In this document: piece by piece, positions 16,275 through 25,114 of the stretch
Numbering within the stretch: the first letter of the stretch is position 1
How the letters are laid out: the number at the start of each line of letters is the position of its first letter
NCBI GenBank assembly: GCA_964448285.1
Contig: CAYUWG010000042.1
Span: forward strand, 1-33,169
Direction of reading: 5' to 3'
Length of the DNA stretch: 33,169 nt
From: CAYUWG01 sp964448285
GTDB taxonomy: Bacteria > Bacteroidota > Ignavibacteria > SZUA-365
Notes under the pieces: generated by a model
Databases searched by the model: none
What the model saw: the letters and a program-made list of their open reading frames with translations, nothing else
Told to the model about the DNA's origin: nothing
Translations under genes and position numbers: made by a program

Positions 16275-17573
16275 TTATTCAGAATCGCGTAACCGGCGAA
16301 AGCTTTTCGCAACCGCGATGAGCGTGCGCTCGATGTCTTCATCGCTGTGCGCGGCGGATAGAAACGCCGCTTCGAATTGCGAAGGCGGCAACGAGATGCC
16401 TTGCTCGAGCATCGACATGAAGTAGGTTCCAAACTTTGCAGTGTCGCACTCCTTCGCATCGTCCCAGTTCCGAACGGGGTGATCCGTGAAGAACAGCGTG
16501 AACATCGAGCCAACGCGATTGACGAATCCCGAAATTCCATTTTCGACAAGGAGCGAATCGATGCCGGTTGCGAGCGTCTGTGCTTTCTTCTCCAACGACT
16601 CATAGAAAGACGGCTCATCAGCAATGGCGGAAAGTGTTTCGAAGCCGGCCACCATCGCGAGCGGATTTCCGGAGAGCGTTCCCGCCTGATACACCGGCCC
16701 CGACGGTGCGACCATCTGCATGACGTCTTTCCTTCCGCCATACGCGCCGACAGGCAGTCCGCCTCCGATGATTTTCCCAAGCGTCGTCAGGTCCGGCGTG
16801 ATCGAATACAACTCCTGTGCACAACCGCGCGCAACGCGAAAACCCGTCATCACTTCATCGAAGATGAGGAGAATGCCTTCGCGTGTACAGAGCGTGCGCA
16901 AGCCTGTGAGAAAGTGCTGGTCCGGCGGCACGCATCCCATGTTCCCAACGACCGGTTCGAGGATGATGCACGCAATTCGTTCAGGGTTCGCCTTGACGAG
17001 AGTTTCGACCGACTCGAGATCGTTGTAGCGTGCGACGAGCGTATGGCTTGCGACCGCCTGCGGAACGCCGGGCGAATCGGGCAGGCCGAGCGTTGCTACG
17101 CCGGAGCCGGCTTTGATGAGAAAGGAATCCGCGTGTCCGTGATAGCAGCCTTCGAACTTGAGTATCACGTCGCGCTTCGTGAACGCACGCGCAAGGCGGA
17201 TTGCAGAGAGCGTCGCTTCCGTACCGGAATTGACGAAGCGTACCATTTCGATGGAAGGGACGATGTCGATAATGAGCCGGGCGAGCACGTTTTCCATTTC
17301 GCATGGAGCGCCGAAACTCGTTGCGCGATCGAGCTGCGCGTGAATCGCGGCAACGACGCGCGGATGTGAGTGCCCCAGGATCATCGGTCCCCAACTGCCG
17401 ACGTAGTCGATATACTCGTTGCCATCGACGTCGGTCAGTCGTGCACCTTTCGCTGTGCGAAATACGATCGGCTGCCCGCCGACGGCTTTGAATGCACGAA
17501 CGGGCGAATTCACTCCGCCGGGTATCAACGTCTGCGCTTCTGCGAACAGTCGTTTGGATTCTGCAATGTTCAT
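16275..17573 (-). CDS. hemL: Glutamate-1-semialdehyde 2,1-aminomutase
   Basis: A 432-aa PLP enzyme converting glutamate-1-semialdehyde to 5-aminolevulinate in the C5 pathway of tetrapyrrole synthesis. SRMotifs typical of the family are seen in order: the N-terminal IPGGVNSPVRAF, the cofactor-region NSGTEATLSAIRLAR at about residues 115-129, the CYHGHADSFL segment, FDEVMTGFRV at about 238-247, and TLGKIIGGGLPVGAYGG with the PLP-binding lysine at residue 267. Length matches the family. AAGG lies upstream of the ATG. The gene is divergent from purC across 192 bases and convergent with the T9SS glycosidase-like gene, so it is probably transcribed alone. Its presence indicates haem synthesis from glutamate, consistent with a respiratory organism that carries norB. 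Confidence 0.97.
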   Translation of the reverse strand: MNIAESKRLFAEAQTLIPGGVNSPVRAFKAVGGQPIVFRTAKGARLTDVDGNEYIDYVGSWGPMILGHSHPRVVAAIHAQLDRATSFGAPCEMENVLARLIIDIVPSIEMVRFVNSGTEATLSAIRLARAFTKRDVILKFEGCYHGHADSFLIKAGSGVATLGLPDSPGVPQAVASHTLVARYNDLESVETLVKANPERIACIILEPVVGNMGCVPPDQHFLTGLRTLCTREGILLIFDEVMTGFRVARGCAQELYSITPDLTTLGKIIGGGLPVGAYGGRKDVMQMVAPSGPVYQAGTLSGNPLAMVAGFETLSAIADEPSFYESLEKKAQTLATGIDSLLVENGISGFVNRVGSMFTLFFTDHPVRNWDDAKECDTAKFGTYFMSMLEQGISLPPSQFEAAFLSAAHSDEDIERTLIAVAKSFRRLRDSE

Positions 17574-17765
17574 CGGGATGGTCCTTGGCGTTGTGGGTCG
17601 TTCTCCATGCGTGCAATGAAAAGAAAAAAATTCTTCCGATGAACTGATGTGTATGCTTGATTTTCACGAATGCCCGAAGCTCGACTCCCTTGTCGTCGGT
17701 TGAATTGGCCGCGCGGTGATGCTTTGCTACATTGAGCCGGCGTCTGAGGACGCGAAACCACTGAG
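17574..17765. promoter_or_regulatory. Divergent promoter region of hemL and purC
   Basis: These 192 bases must drive both genes. A CTACATTGAG sequence near 17727 partly resembles the TAnnTTTG box and could serve purC, with TTGAAT/TTGGCC upstream of it. An A-rich tract at 17617-17632 lies on the hemL side. No riboswitch or operator palindrome was recognised. Confidence 0.35.
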
Positions 17766-18674
17766 ATGAACACGATATCCACGACAGATTTTTCGGGACT
17801 CACTCTCTTTCGAAGAGGGAAGGTTCGTGATGTCTATGACCTTGGCGCACATCTTCTCATCGTGGCGACGGACCGGCTTTCCGCATTCGATGTGATCCTT
17901 CCGAATCCGATTCCGATGAAAGGAGCGGTGCTCACGAACGTCTCCGCGTTTTGGTTTGAAAAGACACGCGGCATCTGCGGAAATCATTTCCTAACGATGG
18001 ACGTGAGTGCATATCCCGATGAATGCGAACCGCATGAGGAAGAACTTGCCGGACGCAGTATGCTCGTGAAAAAGACTGAGCCGTTGCCCATCGAGTGTGT
18101 CGTGCGCGGATACCTCGCCGGTTCGGGATGGAAGGAGTACAAGCAATCACAGGCCGTGTGCGGAATTGCGCTTCCGCCGGGATTGGTTGAAAGCGCCGAA
18201 TTGCCGGAGCCGATTTTCACCCCCGCCACGAAGGAAGAGAGCGGACATGATGTGAACATCTCGTTCGAACGAACCGCAGATATCGTCGGGATCGAAACGG
18301 CGTCGCGTGTGCGGGAACTCGCGCTCGAACTGTATTCCTTCGCACGCGAGTATACTCGGCAGCGCGGCATCATCATCGCGGACACGAAGTTCGAATTCGG
18401 TTTCGACGGCAGCGAGATCATTCTCATCGACGAAGCGCTCACGCCGGACTCATCGCGGTTCTGGCCTGCGTCCGACTACGAACCCGGGCGCGCGCAGGCA
18501 AGCTACGACAAGCAATTCGTCCGTGATTATTTGGAATCGCTCAACTGGGATAAGGCGCCGCCCGCACCTTCGCTTCCTCCGGAGGTCATTTCGAAAACGA
18601 CGCAGAAGTACCTCGAAGCGTACCGTCTTCTCACCGGTGAATCGCTCGCATCACCGTCGGAGCTCGTTCAGTAG
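17766..18674 (+). CDS. purC: Phosphoribosylaminoimidazole-succinocarboxamide (SAICAR) synthase
   Basis: A 302-aa cytosolic enzyme of purine synthesis joining CAIR and aspartate with ATP to give SAICAR. It opens with LFRRGKVRDVYDLG and LLIVATDRLSAFDVILP, the diagnostic ATP- and substrate-binding segments, followed by PLPIECVVRGYLAGSGWKEY, KEESGHDVNISFE and LIDEALTPDSSRFW. The length of about 300 residues corresponds to the longer form of the enzyme rather than the 237-residue enterobacterial type. The gene is complete. Its neighbours are hemL (divergent) and a DUF3788-like gene 14 bases downstream, which may share the transcript. No other pur genes are nearby. Confidence 0.97.
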   Translation: MNTISTTDFSGLTLFRRGKVRDVYDLGAHLLIVATDRLSAFDVILPNPIPMKGAVLTNVSAFWFEKTRGICGNHFLTMDVSAYPDECEPHEEELAGRSMLVKKTEPLPIECVVRGYLAGSGWKEYKQSQAVCGIALPPGLVESAELPEPIFTPATKEESGHDVNISFERTADIVGIETASRVRELALELYSFAREYTRQRGIIIADTKFEFGFDGSEIILIDEALTPDSSRFWPASDYEPGRAQASYDKQFVRDYLESLNWDKAPPAPSLPPEVISKTTQKYLEAYRLLTGESLASPSELVQ

Positions 18675-18688
18675 TTCCCCCTTAGCAC

Positions 18689-19138
18689 GTGACAGCTCCG
18701 GCAAAACATCCGTTCAACGATTACAAGCATCGACCGACGCGCACCGACATCGACCTGACGCTCGGAATGCTGACGGCCATCGAACTCAAGCGCTTAGAAG
18801 AATTGATCGAACTCCATGAATCATCCGTGAGCTGGTCGATGGAGTGGTACGATAACGAGCAGGGCTGGGGCTATCGCGCGTCGTACCGCGAGCGTGTGCT
18901 CTGCGTGATTCATTTCTACAACAGCTACTTCACTGTCACGTTCGCCATCCCAGATTCGCGCAAGGAGGACTTCTTTTCCATAAGGGAATTGACCGCGCAC
19001 GTGCGGCAGAGCATGAAAACCTCGAAGCCGTCATTGAAAGCGCACTGGTACACGATCCGTCTATGGAAGCGGGAAGACGTGGAAGCCGTCTGGTTTTTGC
19101 TGAAGATGAAACTTGCGACGCTGAGAGAGACGCGGTAG
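18689..19138 (+). CDS. DUF3788-like small protein
   Basis: A 149-aa soluble protein beginning at a GTG, 14 bases after the purC stop, without a clear ribosome-binding site. An ATG at 18770 is an alternative start. The middle region, with SVSWSMEWYDNEQGWGYRASYRER then VIHFYNSYFTVTFAIP, and the C-terminal HWYTIRLWKREDVEAVWFLLKMKL resemble the DUF3788 family, which is of unknown function. Tryptophan and tyrosine content is high. It may be co-transcribed with purC. No motif suggests a catalytic role. Confidence 0.65.
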   Translation: MTAPAKHPFNDYKHRPTRTDIDLTLGMLTAIELKRLEELIELHESSVSWSMEWYDNEQGWGYRASYRERVLCVIHFYNSYFTVTFAIPDSRKEDFFSIRELTAHVRQSMKTSKPSLKAHWYTIRLWKREDVEAVWFLLKMKLATLRETR

Positions 19139-19366
19139 AGTGTGACGCTTTACCTTACGAGTACAACATCACGGGAAATCAGAAGGGCATGGGCAAGTTG
19201 AGCTTTGCTTGAAGCATCCATCTGAATGTCGGAAGCGGGATTTGAATATCCTGCAGGTAATCTTCCCCAAAAAATGTTTGGCGGCTATTGATTTTCACGC
19301 CGCACTTCCTTAGTGTTGCCGTGTAAATAACTTCTGCCTCCGCCACACAAACAAAAGGAGAATGCA

Positions 19367-19741
19367 ATGGCTTCATGGATGCAAGACTATCTCAATTTCG
19401 AGATAGAAGTGGAACACACGGAAAACGTCACCAGTGATGGGAATTGCACCTTCGTGCAAGAGATCCTTGCGGGAGTGAATCCCGATCACTGCTCGACGGA
19501 TATCACCGACTCTGCCGGTGCGATCGTCGCGCAACTTACCGGGAATGTGACTAACGTTCTTCCCGTCCCTAATATGGACGAGAACTACACATTCGTCTTC
19601 ACTTACACAGGAAACCCCTCTTCACCACCTGTGACGAAAAGGTATAACCTCAATAAGGGTCGCATCAGAGTCATCTGGAGAGACAGACCGGGAGGTACAG
19701 GCAGGCCGTTGAACGTGAATATCAACTTCAATCTCGGCTGA
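19367..19741 (+). CDS. Orphan 124-aa protein, unknown function
   Basis: The gene has a good AAAGGAG ribosome-binding site seven bases from its ATG and a strong terminator directly after it, so it is real. The product begins MASWMQDYLNFEIEVEHTEN and has no signal peptide or membrane segment. Alternating hydrophobic and polar strands, two cysteines (in GNCTF and DHCST) and a C-terminus of NVNINFNLG suggest an all-beta, possibly jelly-roll or Ig-like, fold. No family was recognised. It stands alone, with a 228-base gap upstream. Confidence 0.75.
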   Translation: MASWMQDYLNFEIEVEHTENVTSDGNCTFVQEILAGVNPDHCSTDITDSAGAIVAQLTGNVTNVLPVPNMDENYTFVFTYTGNPSSPPVTKRYNLNKGRIRVIWRDRPGGTGRPLNVNINFNLG

Positions 19742-19760
19742 TCCCTGTTTCGTAAATGAA

Positions 19761-19794
19761 AGCGGCGTCGGTTTTCAGACCGGCGCCGCTTTTT
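19761..19794 (+). terminator. Strong rho-independent terminator
   Basis: AGCGGCGTCGGT at 19761-19772 pairs with ACCGGCGCCGCT at 19779-19790 (one wobble pair) across a 6-base loop, followed by a run of T. It ends the orphan 124-aa gene. On the minus strand the hairpin is followed by TTTCATTT, so it may also stop transcripts of the convergent histidine kinase gene. Confidence 0.9.
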
Positions 19795-19831
19795 CTATTC
19801 CACGAGATTGTTACAGATGTGCACGTGCTGG

Positions 19832-22800
19832 CTATGTGCCGCTTTTCAATCGAATGATGAATTCCGTGAACTCGCCTTCAACGGAATCGAAGGAAATGCT
19901 GCCGCCGTGGAGTTGCACGATGATATCGTAGCTGATCGAAAGACCGAGGCCGGTTCCTGCACCCGTCGGCTTCGTACTGAAGAACGGTTTGAAAATCTGG
20001 TCGCGGACTGATTCCGGAATACCTGATCCATTGTCGCGAATGCGAATCGTGTGGGTGCCGTCGTCTGCTGCAGTCGAGATAGTGACCTCCGGAATGAACT
20101 GCTCGTTGCGGTTTCTCCGTTTTTCCTGCACGCTGTAAAAAGCATTGTTGACGAGGTTGAGAAATACACGGCTCATTTCTTCCGGCATGATGACGATCGG
20201 CGGGAGATTCGGTTGATAGTTCTTCACGATACGAACGTTATAGGTTTTCTCCGCGCTTCGCATCCCGTGATAAGCAAGCGAGACGCTTTGATCTAACAGG
20301 CGATGGATGTCTTCGAGACTGCGCTCTCCACGACGTACGCGCGAGTGTTGCAACATGGAATGGATGATCCCAGCGGCACGCTCGCCATGTTCCGTGATGA
20401 GGCGGGTGTTCCCGTACAAGGTCTTCAGCGCCGAGAAAACTTGCTCCTTTCTCGATTGCTCGTGTTCGCTCTGCAAATCGGCCTCTATTTCCTTGATCAT
20501 GCTTTCATTGAGCGAGGCAAAGTTCGTCACGAAGTTCAGCGGATTCTGGATTTCGTGCGCGATGCCGGCAGTAAGGGAACCGAGAGATGCAAGCTTCTCC
20601 TGTGTGATGAGTTGCTGTTGCGTGCGGACAATCTGCTCGTTCATTTGCCTGAGTTCGTCGTTGAACTTCTCAAGCTCTTCCTTCTGCCTGCTGATTTCAT
20701 CGGATTGTAATCGCAACTGCGTTGTCCGTTCGCGCACCTTCTCTTCCAATTCGACCCGATGGCGATGCAGTTGATTGGTTCGCCCTCGCACGATGGCGAA
20801 GATGAAGAGCACTGCTGCGAAGAGGTACGACAGATACGCCCACCACGATGCATACCATGGAGAGAGGATTTGAATGGTAAACGTTGCCTCGACTCCCATT
20901 GCGCCAAACGCGTCACGGCTGACAACGCGGAACTTGTAAGTCCCTGTAGGGAGGTTGGTGTAGTCCTTTCTCGTTTCCTTCGTCCATGGAGACCAATCGG
21001 AATCGAAGCCTTCGAGGGCGAAGCGATACTCGTTTTCCTCCTGTCGTAAGAAGCTCGTGCCGGCAAACTCGAACCGTACGGAGTTGGAGTGAAATGGAAT
21101 GTCGAACGCAGCGGAGTCCTCGGTATTTCCCCAATAGACAACCGAATCCTTCCCGATCCGCACGGATCGAATGAGCGTCCTGATCGTCGATCTATGGAGG
21201 AAGGGCATCGAGCGATCGTACTGAATGATATCCGCCGTTCGGCCGAACCAAACGGAGTATTCGTCATCGCAATAAATGGCATTCACATCGTCATGCGGGA
21301 TGCATGTGAGCGGCTCTGAAATCACGAAATCCGAAGTGTGTCGTTGCAATGCCGCAATTGCCGGTTGCCTGTGAATCCAACAAAACATGACGAGGTGTTG
21401 CTTCCTGTCTTCAACGATCGGCAAGACGTTCAACCGACCGGTATCACCATGAGCACGTTCGAATGTCCGGTCCCGGTAAAAATTGTCCGTCACTTTATCG
21501 TATCGGTAGATGCCGTGATACGCCGTCGAGAAGAGGACGCCGCGCGACGTCATACTCACATAGATATCCTCATCCGGAAGATTCTTGTCGTTATGGAATC
21601 GCGAAACGATTGGGATATTCCCCGATCCTTCTACTTGAACTCTGATCGGACCGTCATTCGGGGTGCCGATCCAGAGAGCGCCATCGTGATCTTCGGCCAA
21701 TGTCATGGCATACGTGTTCAACTGTACTTTGAACGCGCTTCGTCTCCAGTGTGACTGCTGTTGTTCGAGTGCGAAGATCCCACGCGCGGTTCCCACGTAA
21801 CAGATACGAGGATCTCGACGCGACTGAATGATGCATTGGAGATCCTGACTGGTATTCGGGATCATCGACCAGCGTCCGGCGTAGCTCTGAACGATACCAC
21901 CATCACTCAGCGCCAAGAGATGAGTTCCTGTTGAAAGGAGCTTCCATACGCGCGGACCGATTTCCGGAATTTGTTTCCAGCGATAGGTCGTAAGCGGTGG
22001 ATGCCTCTGCGCTTCCGTCGTCGTTTGTGTGAGCACGAACAATCCTTCGAGTGTTCCCGCGTAAAGCGTGCCCTGATGTCGTGTGATCGTTGTCACCGAT
22101 CCATGCAAACCCGTCTGTTCTCCATGAATCGTCGCAGGCGAGAGGAGATCGACGAGTGATACGCCATTGAAAGTCATTACCCATATTCGTTGATCGAGAT
22201 CGACGTAAAGTTCTGTGACTGCATCGGCGCATAAACCCGACGACCGCGTGATATGTGAGAGCATTCGACCCTGGCGGTCGATATGGAGAATTCCCCAGCG
22301 CTCGGTTCCGATGACGATCTCCTGGTTCAATAGCATGACGGCGGACTTCGGTTGTCCCCATTGAAGTACGGTGTTCGCATCATCTTGAAGAAAAACTTCC
22401 GAAGCATTTTCGATGAGAGCCCATCGTGAATGTGAGGAAGCGAGCGCTACGTTAGAATGACGGATCGATATCCTGTCTGTATTTTTTCCCGCTTCAGTGT
22501 TCTTGACAAGCCGGTCATCTTCAAGGATGTACTCCCCATCAGTCTGATTGGTCGTGAGGGTTGCATTTCGAAAGGAACAATCTGTGATTTGCGTCTGCGG
22601 TTTCCAGTATTTCAATCCCGTTTCATCCAAACGAAAGAGCATTTCAGCGCTTACAAAATACACCCTGCTTTCGCGGACGATAATCTTCCAGACATATTTG
22701 AAGTTGAGGGCTTCATCCGGGATATTATGCATGAGCGAGCGAAGTTCTAACTGCCCCGCGCTATCCTTTTGCAGAACGAAAAAATCTCCGAACCCTCCAG

Positions 22801-23116
22801 CATAGATCATCCCGTTCGCATCCACGCCAAGCGAGAAAATCGGGAAATGATTTGGCGACGATATCAATCGCCAGTAGGCGCCGTCGTACTCTAATATCCC
22901 ATCCGCGTTCCCGATGTACATAACTCCTCTTTTGTCCTGCACAGCGCAGTAGTTTTGTGGCTGCGAACTGTACTCCGTGCGCATGAAGTTCCGGATCATC
23001 GGGATGCCGCGTTCTTGAGCCTGCTGGGAGAATCCGTTCTGGGAAAGACATACGACAATCATCACCATGAGGTGGAGCGTCATCGTTTTTCTTCGCACTG
23101 CATTCTTCATGGACAT
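19832..23116 (-). CDS. Membrane sensor histidine kinase with two-propeller periplasmic sensor
   Basis: A 1094-aa protein. A signal peptide or first membrane segment (about residues 12-30) is followed by about 600 residues of Reg_prop-type repeats (YVGTARGIFAL, GALWIGTPNDG, SVWFGRTADIIQYD) forming a periplasmic propeller sensor. A Y_Y_Y domain follows, with EENEYRFALEGFDSDWSPW and LPTGTYKFRV. A membrane helix is at about 757-776, then a coiled coil, then the kinase core. The phospho-accepting H854 lies in AHEIQNPLNF, the N box is LVNNAFYS at about 988, and IRDNGSGIP and GTGLGLSISYDI are the G boxes. It ends after the ATPase domain; no receiver or AraC domain is attached and no response regulator is adjacent. 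The ligand is unknown; related sensors often respond to polysaccharides or envelope signals. Confidence 0.9.
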   Translation of the reverse strand: MSMKNAVRRKTMTLHLMVMIVVCLSQNGFSQQAQERGIPMIRNFMRTEYSSQPQNYCAVQDKRGVMYIGNADGILEYDGAYWRLISSPNHFPIFSLGVDANGMIYAGGFGDFFVLQKDSAGQLELRSLMHNIPDEALNFKYVWKIIVRESRVYFVSAEMLFRLDETGLKYWKPQTQITDCSFRNATLTTNQTDGEYILEDDRLVKNTEAGKNTDRISIRHSNVALASSHSRWALIENASEVFLQDDANTVLQWGQPKSAVMLLNQEIVIGTERWGILHIDRQGRMLSHITRSSGLCADAVTELYVDLDQRIWVMTFNGVSLVDLLSPATIHGEQTGLHGSVTTITRHQGTLYAGTLEGLFVLTQTTTEAQRHPPLTTYRWKQIPEIGPRVWKLLSTGTHLLALSDGGIVQSYAGRWSMIPNTSQDLQCIIQSRRDPRICYVGTARGIFALEQQQSHWRRSAFKVQLNTYAMTLAEDHDGALWIGTPNDGPIRVQVEGSGNIPIVSRFHNDKNLPDEDIYVSMTSRGVLFSTAYHGIYRYDKVTDNFYRDRTFERAHGDTGRLNVLPIVEDRKQHLVMFCWIHRQPAIAALQRHTSDFVISEPLTCIPHDDVNAIYCDDEYSVWFGRTADIIQYDRSMPFLHRSTIRTLIRSVRIGKDSVVYWGNTEDSAAFDIPFHSNSVRFEFAGTSFLRQEENEYRFALEGFDSDWSPWTKETRKDYTNLPTGTYKFRVVSRDAFGAMGVEATFTIQILSPWYASWWAYLSYLFAAVLFIFAIVRGRTNQLHRHRVELEEKVRERTTQLRLQSDEISRQKEELEKFNDELRQMNEQIVRTQQQLITQEKLASLGSLTAGIAHEIQNPLNFVTNFASLNESMIKEIEADLQSEHEQSRKEQVFSALKTLYGNTRLITEHGERAAGIIHSMLQHSRVRRGERSLEDIHRLLDQSVSLAYHGMRSAEKTYNVRIVKNYQPNLPPIVIMPEEMSRVFLNLVNNAFYSVQEKRRNRNEQFIPEVTISTAADDGTHTIRIRDNGSGIPESVRDQIFKPFFSTKPTGAGTGLGLSISYDIIVQLHGGSISFDSVEGEFTEFIIRLKSGT

Positions 23117-23584
23117 TTCACAAGGGAAAAGGCTCTTACTGCAAGGTGTAGTTTCTGTGAATCAATGTGACCGGCCCAGTAGCACCGTTATCGTTGATGG
23201 GAAAATGGTGATTTCGTACTCAGAAGCAAAACGATTTTTCCCGGAAACCGGATGTCCCACAAAGACGGGCAATTTGGAGTTAATGATATGGAGATGTGCG
23301 ACTCGACAAGCTTGGGCACATACTCCGTATCATAAGCTGATCAAGAAAATTCACTGAATGATGGAGCGGTGCACTCGCTGCACATTGAATGAGAAGATTG
23401 ATCGAGACCTCTGTCTCGTTGCAGAAGCGATAAACAAAGCGCGGAATAGCACGAGCTATCGAGGCTGTTCAAAGCCGTATGACCGACACTCACATGTGTC
23501 GCAGATTCGATATCGTAAAACGACAATCCAATATGAGAGCTATTTCAACGGCATCCTTTGAACAGCCTCGTGCTCACTTCGGCT
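23117..23584. other. Intergenic region holding an inverted-repeat element
   Basis: About 470 bases between the kinase gene (minus) and the FISUMP lipoprotein gene (minus). It must carry the kinase promoter. Small ORFs on both strands show no recognisable content. The main structure is the inverted repeat at 23448-23574 listed separately. Confidence 0.5.
23448..23574. mobile_element. Possible MITE-like remnant with inverted ends
   Basis: GAGGCTGTTCAAAG at 23461-23474 is repeated inverted and perfectly as CTTTGAACAGCCTC at 23556-23569. The inverted match extends outward: the right arm ends CTCGTGCT, and AGCACGAG lies on the left at 23448-23455, separated from the rest by an 8-base insertion (CTATCGAG). 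The arms therefore share 19 bases. The 81-base interior codes for nothing recognisable. The end sequence resembles inverted repeats of some Bacteroidota insertion sequences, but no clear target-site duplication was found. A long-loop hairpin that ends the FISUMP lipoprotein gene is the alternative. Confidence 0.4.
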
Positions 23585-24589
23585 CTAGTTATTATTCAGC
23601 ACGCACCGGACTGAAAATCCGTGCTGCTTGATAAGCACGTTTCGGTAGGTCGATGCCAAATTTCTGTCGAGCGCTCGGCACCATGCTTTGGCATTGTCAT
23701 ATTCCGTTGCGCACCAGAACGTTGCTCCAAAGTTCAGAGTCCCGAAATCTGCCGTGGTTAGTCCTGACCGCATGCTCGCAGGGAGTGCAGTGAATCCGCT
23801 GGAGTTGGTTGCACCGGTATTCGGGATCGCCCACAGGCTCGTTCCGGCTTCCTTCATCTTTCCACCTTCATCCGTTCCGAAATAGGCGTAGCCGTATTGA
23901 TCAGCCACGGCTGGGGACATTCCCAAAAAGATCGAAAGTGTTTTGTACTCGTCGTCAGTCGCGACATGCCAGCCGCTCGGTGCCAAACCGCGAGGGTCAT
24001 TGACTGCGTACCAGTTGTAGAGCTTGCCATAGATCTGTCCCATGATGGGATCGTTGTTGTAGTAGCACCACGCGCCTGTAGTGAGGTTGTCCCATACGGT
24101 CGGATCGGTTACCTGTGGGATTGGGTCTCCGTTGCGATAAGTCGCTACGTCAAGGTTTGCGCCCATCCAAACCTGCGTGCCGATCGTCACGGGGGAAGAC
24201 GGCAGGATCGTAAAGTTCACAGCGTTGCTGACCTTACTGCCCATCGTGACAGACACGGTACCGTTATTCGTGGTAGCACCTGACGGGACTAAGACTTTGA
24301 TCTGCGTTTTGCTCCACAATTGATACACGGTCGCTTGTTTCCCGCACACGGTCACGAAGTAGCCTGAATACTTCTTCGGACCGAAATTGTTTCCATTGAC
24401 GGTGATGACGTCCCCAATTTCCGCAGCGGTTGGTACGACACTCGTGATGACCGGGTTGGTTGGCGATGCCGCTTTTTGGAGAACTCCGACATCACCGGAA
24501 TTCGGATCAGCCACCCGATCTTCCGAATTGCATGACATGAGGACGACGGCAATGATCACCAGTCCCTGAAGGTTGAGTAGCGTTTTCAT
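23585..24589 (-). CDS. FISUMP-domain lipoprotein with IPT/TIG domain
   Basis: A 334-aa exported lipoprotein. The start at 24589 is chosen because AGGAG lies at the proper distance and it gives a signal peptide with lipobox (MKTLLNLQGLVIIAVVLMSC); a longer upstream frame has no such features. After the lipid cysteine and a short linker, residues of about 45-135 form an IPT/TIG domain (ITSVVPTAAEIGDVITVNG, VPSGATTNNGTVSV). The rest is a FISUMP domain, the Fibrobacter succinogenes major paralogous domain, with the diagnostic IGTQVWMGANLDVATYRNGD, YGKLYNWYAV, GWHVATDDEY and GFSVRCV motifs. Such proteins are surface-exposed in Bacteroidota and Fibrobacter; their molecular role is not known. Transcribed alone. 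Confidence 0.9.
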   Translation of the reverse strand: MKTLLNLQGLVIIAVVLMSCNSEDRVADPNSGDVGVLQKAASPTNPVITSVVPTAAEIGDVITVNGNNFGPKKYSGYFVTVCGKQATVYQLWSKTQIKVLVPSGATTNNGTVSVTMGSKVSNAVNFTILPSSPVTIGTQVWMGANLDVATYRNGDPIPQVTDPTVWDNLTTGAWCYYNNDPIMGQIYGKLYNWYAVNDPRGLAPSGWHVATDDEYKTLSIFLGMSPAVADQYGYAYFGTDEGGKMKEAGTSLWAIPNTGATNSSGFTALPASMRSGLTTADFGTLNFGATFWCATEYDNAKAWCRALDRNLASTYRNVLIKQHGFSVRCVLNNN

Positions 24590-25114
24590 AGTTGCTCCTT
24601 TTTTGTGGTTGTTTGTTCTGTTAATGGCTTCGCTGATCAAATAGAAAAATCGAGCGCATGTGCGCGTGCGGCGATAAACCAAGTTCGATACAGCAGCTAC
24701 CTATTCGTTTGCTCGAAAATTGTCTTCACCATTGTATGCGCTGTGTTCGTTTTGTGCAAGCAACATATTAGAGACGTCAGTTTCTTGCTGAAGGAATCTA
24801 TCGCCTCCGTTTTCACCCAAAGCTTGCATCTCACCGGAAATTCACTCAAGTTCAATACGGACTATCTTTTCATTCGAGTTGAATCTCGCAGTCCATCGCA
24901 ACAGCAGAAAAGCCGTTTTCTTTTTTCGAAAGGATACACCGAAACACAAGAGTCTGCTTCTGAACGGTCTTCGATTCGCCTGACCTTCATGGATTGTGAA
25001 CGCGACGCAAAGGCGCGAGTGCACTCCATTCGTGCCTGTCGATGCTGACCCGAAGACGATTACGCTCTCGATTTCATTCTTCATTCACCCTTATTCCTCA
25101 TGAAAGGAATCTTC
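24590..25114. other. Divergent intergenic region, no gene supported
   Basis: About 525 bases between the FISUMP gene (minus) and the TPR lipoprotein gene (plus). It is AT-richer than its neighbours. Short ORFs on both strands show no recognisable content. No convincing promoter box or hairpin was found. Confidence 0.5.

Noticed and set aside
16377..17369. 330-aa plus-strand ORF
   Set aside because: Antisense shadow of hemL.
19179..19376. 65-aa minus-strand ORF in the gap before the orphan gene
   Set aside because: It overlaps the orphan gene's ribosome-binding site, has no ribosome-binding site of its own and no recognisable family.
24842..25084. 80-aa minus-strand ORF in the gap before the TPR lipoprotein gene
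   Set aside because: No ribosome-binding site and no recognisable content.
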